From contig DATBLQ010000051.1 in the NCBI GenBank assembly GCA_036555325.1, forward strand, positions 1 to 32,460: a stretch of 32,460 nt of DNA, in the 5' to 3' direction. The stretch comes from DATBLQ01 sp036555325 (GTDB taxonomy: Bacteria > Pseudomonadota > Alphaproteobacteria > Rhizobiales > Aestuariivirgaceae). Each line of letters opens with the position of its first letter. Within the stretch, counting starts at the first letter, position 1. The position numbers were made by a program, and so were the translations under genes. Below, in pieces: positions 32,341-32,460 of this stretch. The notes under the pieces were generated by a model. That model was not told the DNA's origin. It did not search any database and was given only the letters and a program-made list of their open reading frames with translations.

Positions 32341-32460
32341 TCCTCACTTGCTCCCGCGAGTAGTCCAACTATGAACTATTTGTCGTGACGGCCTATTATT
32401 GATCTTCAAATCGTGCCCAGTCTTGTTCGTCACAATTGGTGTCCAACATAGCAGGCAAAT

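Overview
The window looks like chromosome from an alphaproteobacterium, most likely of the order Hyphomicrobiales (Rhizobiales). The clearest markers are CtrA, its phosphotransferase ChpT and its partner SciP (DUF1153) within about 5 kb. Around them are families common in this group: DUF1134, DUF1203, DUF1127, a GlsB/YeaQ-type membrane protein, a phasin-like protein and a eukaryotic-like topoisomerase IB. No rRNA, CRISPR array or complete insertion sequence was seen. There is one tRNA gene, an elongator tRNA-Met(CAT).

Layout. 1-5.3 kb is a loosely packed, partly decaying region. It holds a racemase-like protein that lacks both catalytic cysteines, a fragment of an alpha/beta hydrolase, a repeat-bearing basic protein of unknown function, an orphan Tat-exported NMT1-type binding protein, a DUF1127 protein, a three-helix membrane protein, a PPOX-type flavin protein and a LysE exporter gene destroyed by an internal deletion. 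5.7-9.7 kb is a complete four-gene polyamine-type ABC importer operon (ATPase, binding protein, two permeases). 9.8-18.2 kb carries mostly single genes: small secreted or membrane proteins, a methyltransferase, a TPR protein with a recent-looking 102-residue duplication, topoisomerase IB, a phasin-like protein, a YidB-type protein, a coiled-coil membrane protein and a DUF1134 protein. 18.3-26.3 kb is the conserved core: cysQ, chpT, ctrA, fliJ, a coupled class IV aminotransferase / sulfotransferase-like pair, DUF1203, sciP, mnmA and a SAM methyltransferase. 26.4-29.0 kb is a prophage remnant beside tRNA-Met: the C-terminal part of a large serine recombinase, the C-terminal part of an S74 tail fibre, a sulfotransferase and a holin-like protein. 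29.3-32.4 kb has a small membrane-protein gene broken at two sites, an intact small membrane protein, an orphan carbohydrate-type binding protein and a solitary hflC.

How the genes work together. ChpT, CtrA and SciP are, from established work in Caulobacter and relatives, the phosphotransferase, the master response regulator and a CtrA-antagonising DNA-binding protein. The flagellar gene fliJ is the sort of target they control. Near-consensus CtrA boxes and GANTC methylation sites lie in the ctrA/fliJ gap, and a CtrA-like box lies upstream of sciP, so this block could be a compact self-regulating cell-cycle module. The pot-like operon is self-contained. The tRNA-flanking block is best read as a deletion remnant of a phage or related element. 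No clearly new defence or biosynthetic system was found. The best leads are the aminotransferase/sulfotransferase-like pair, the phage sulfotransferase beside the tail fibre, and the several genes caught in decay.
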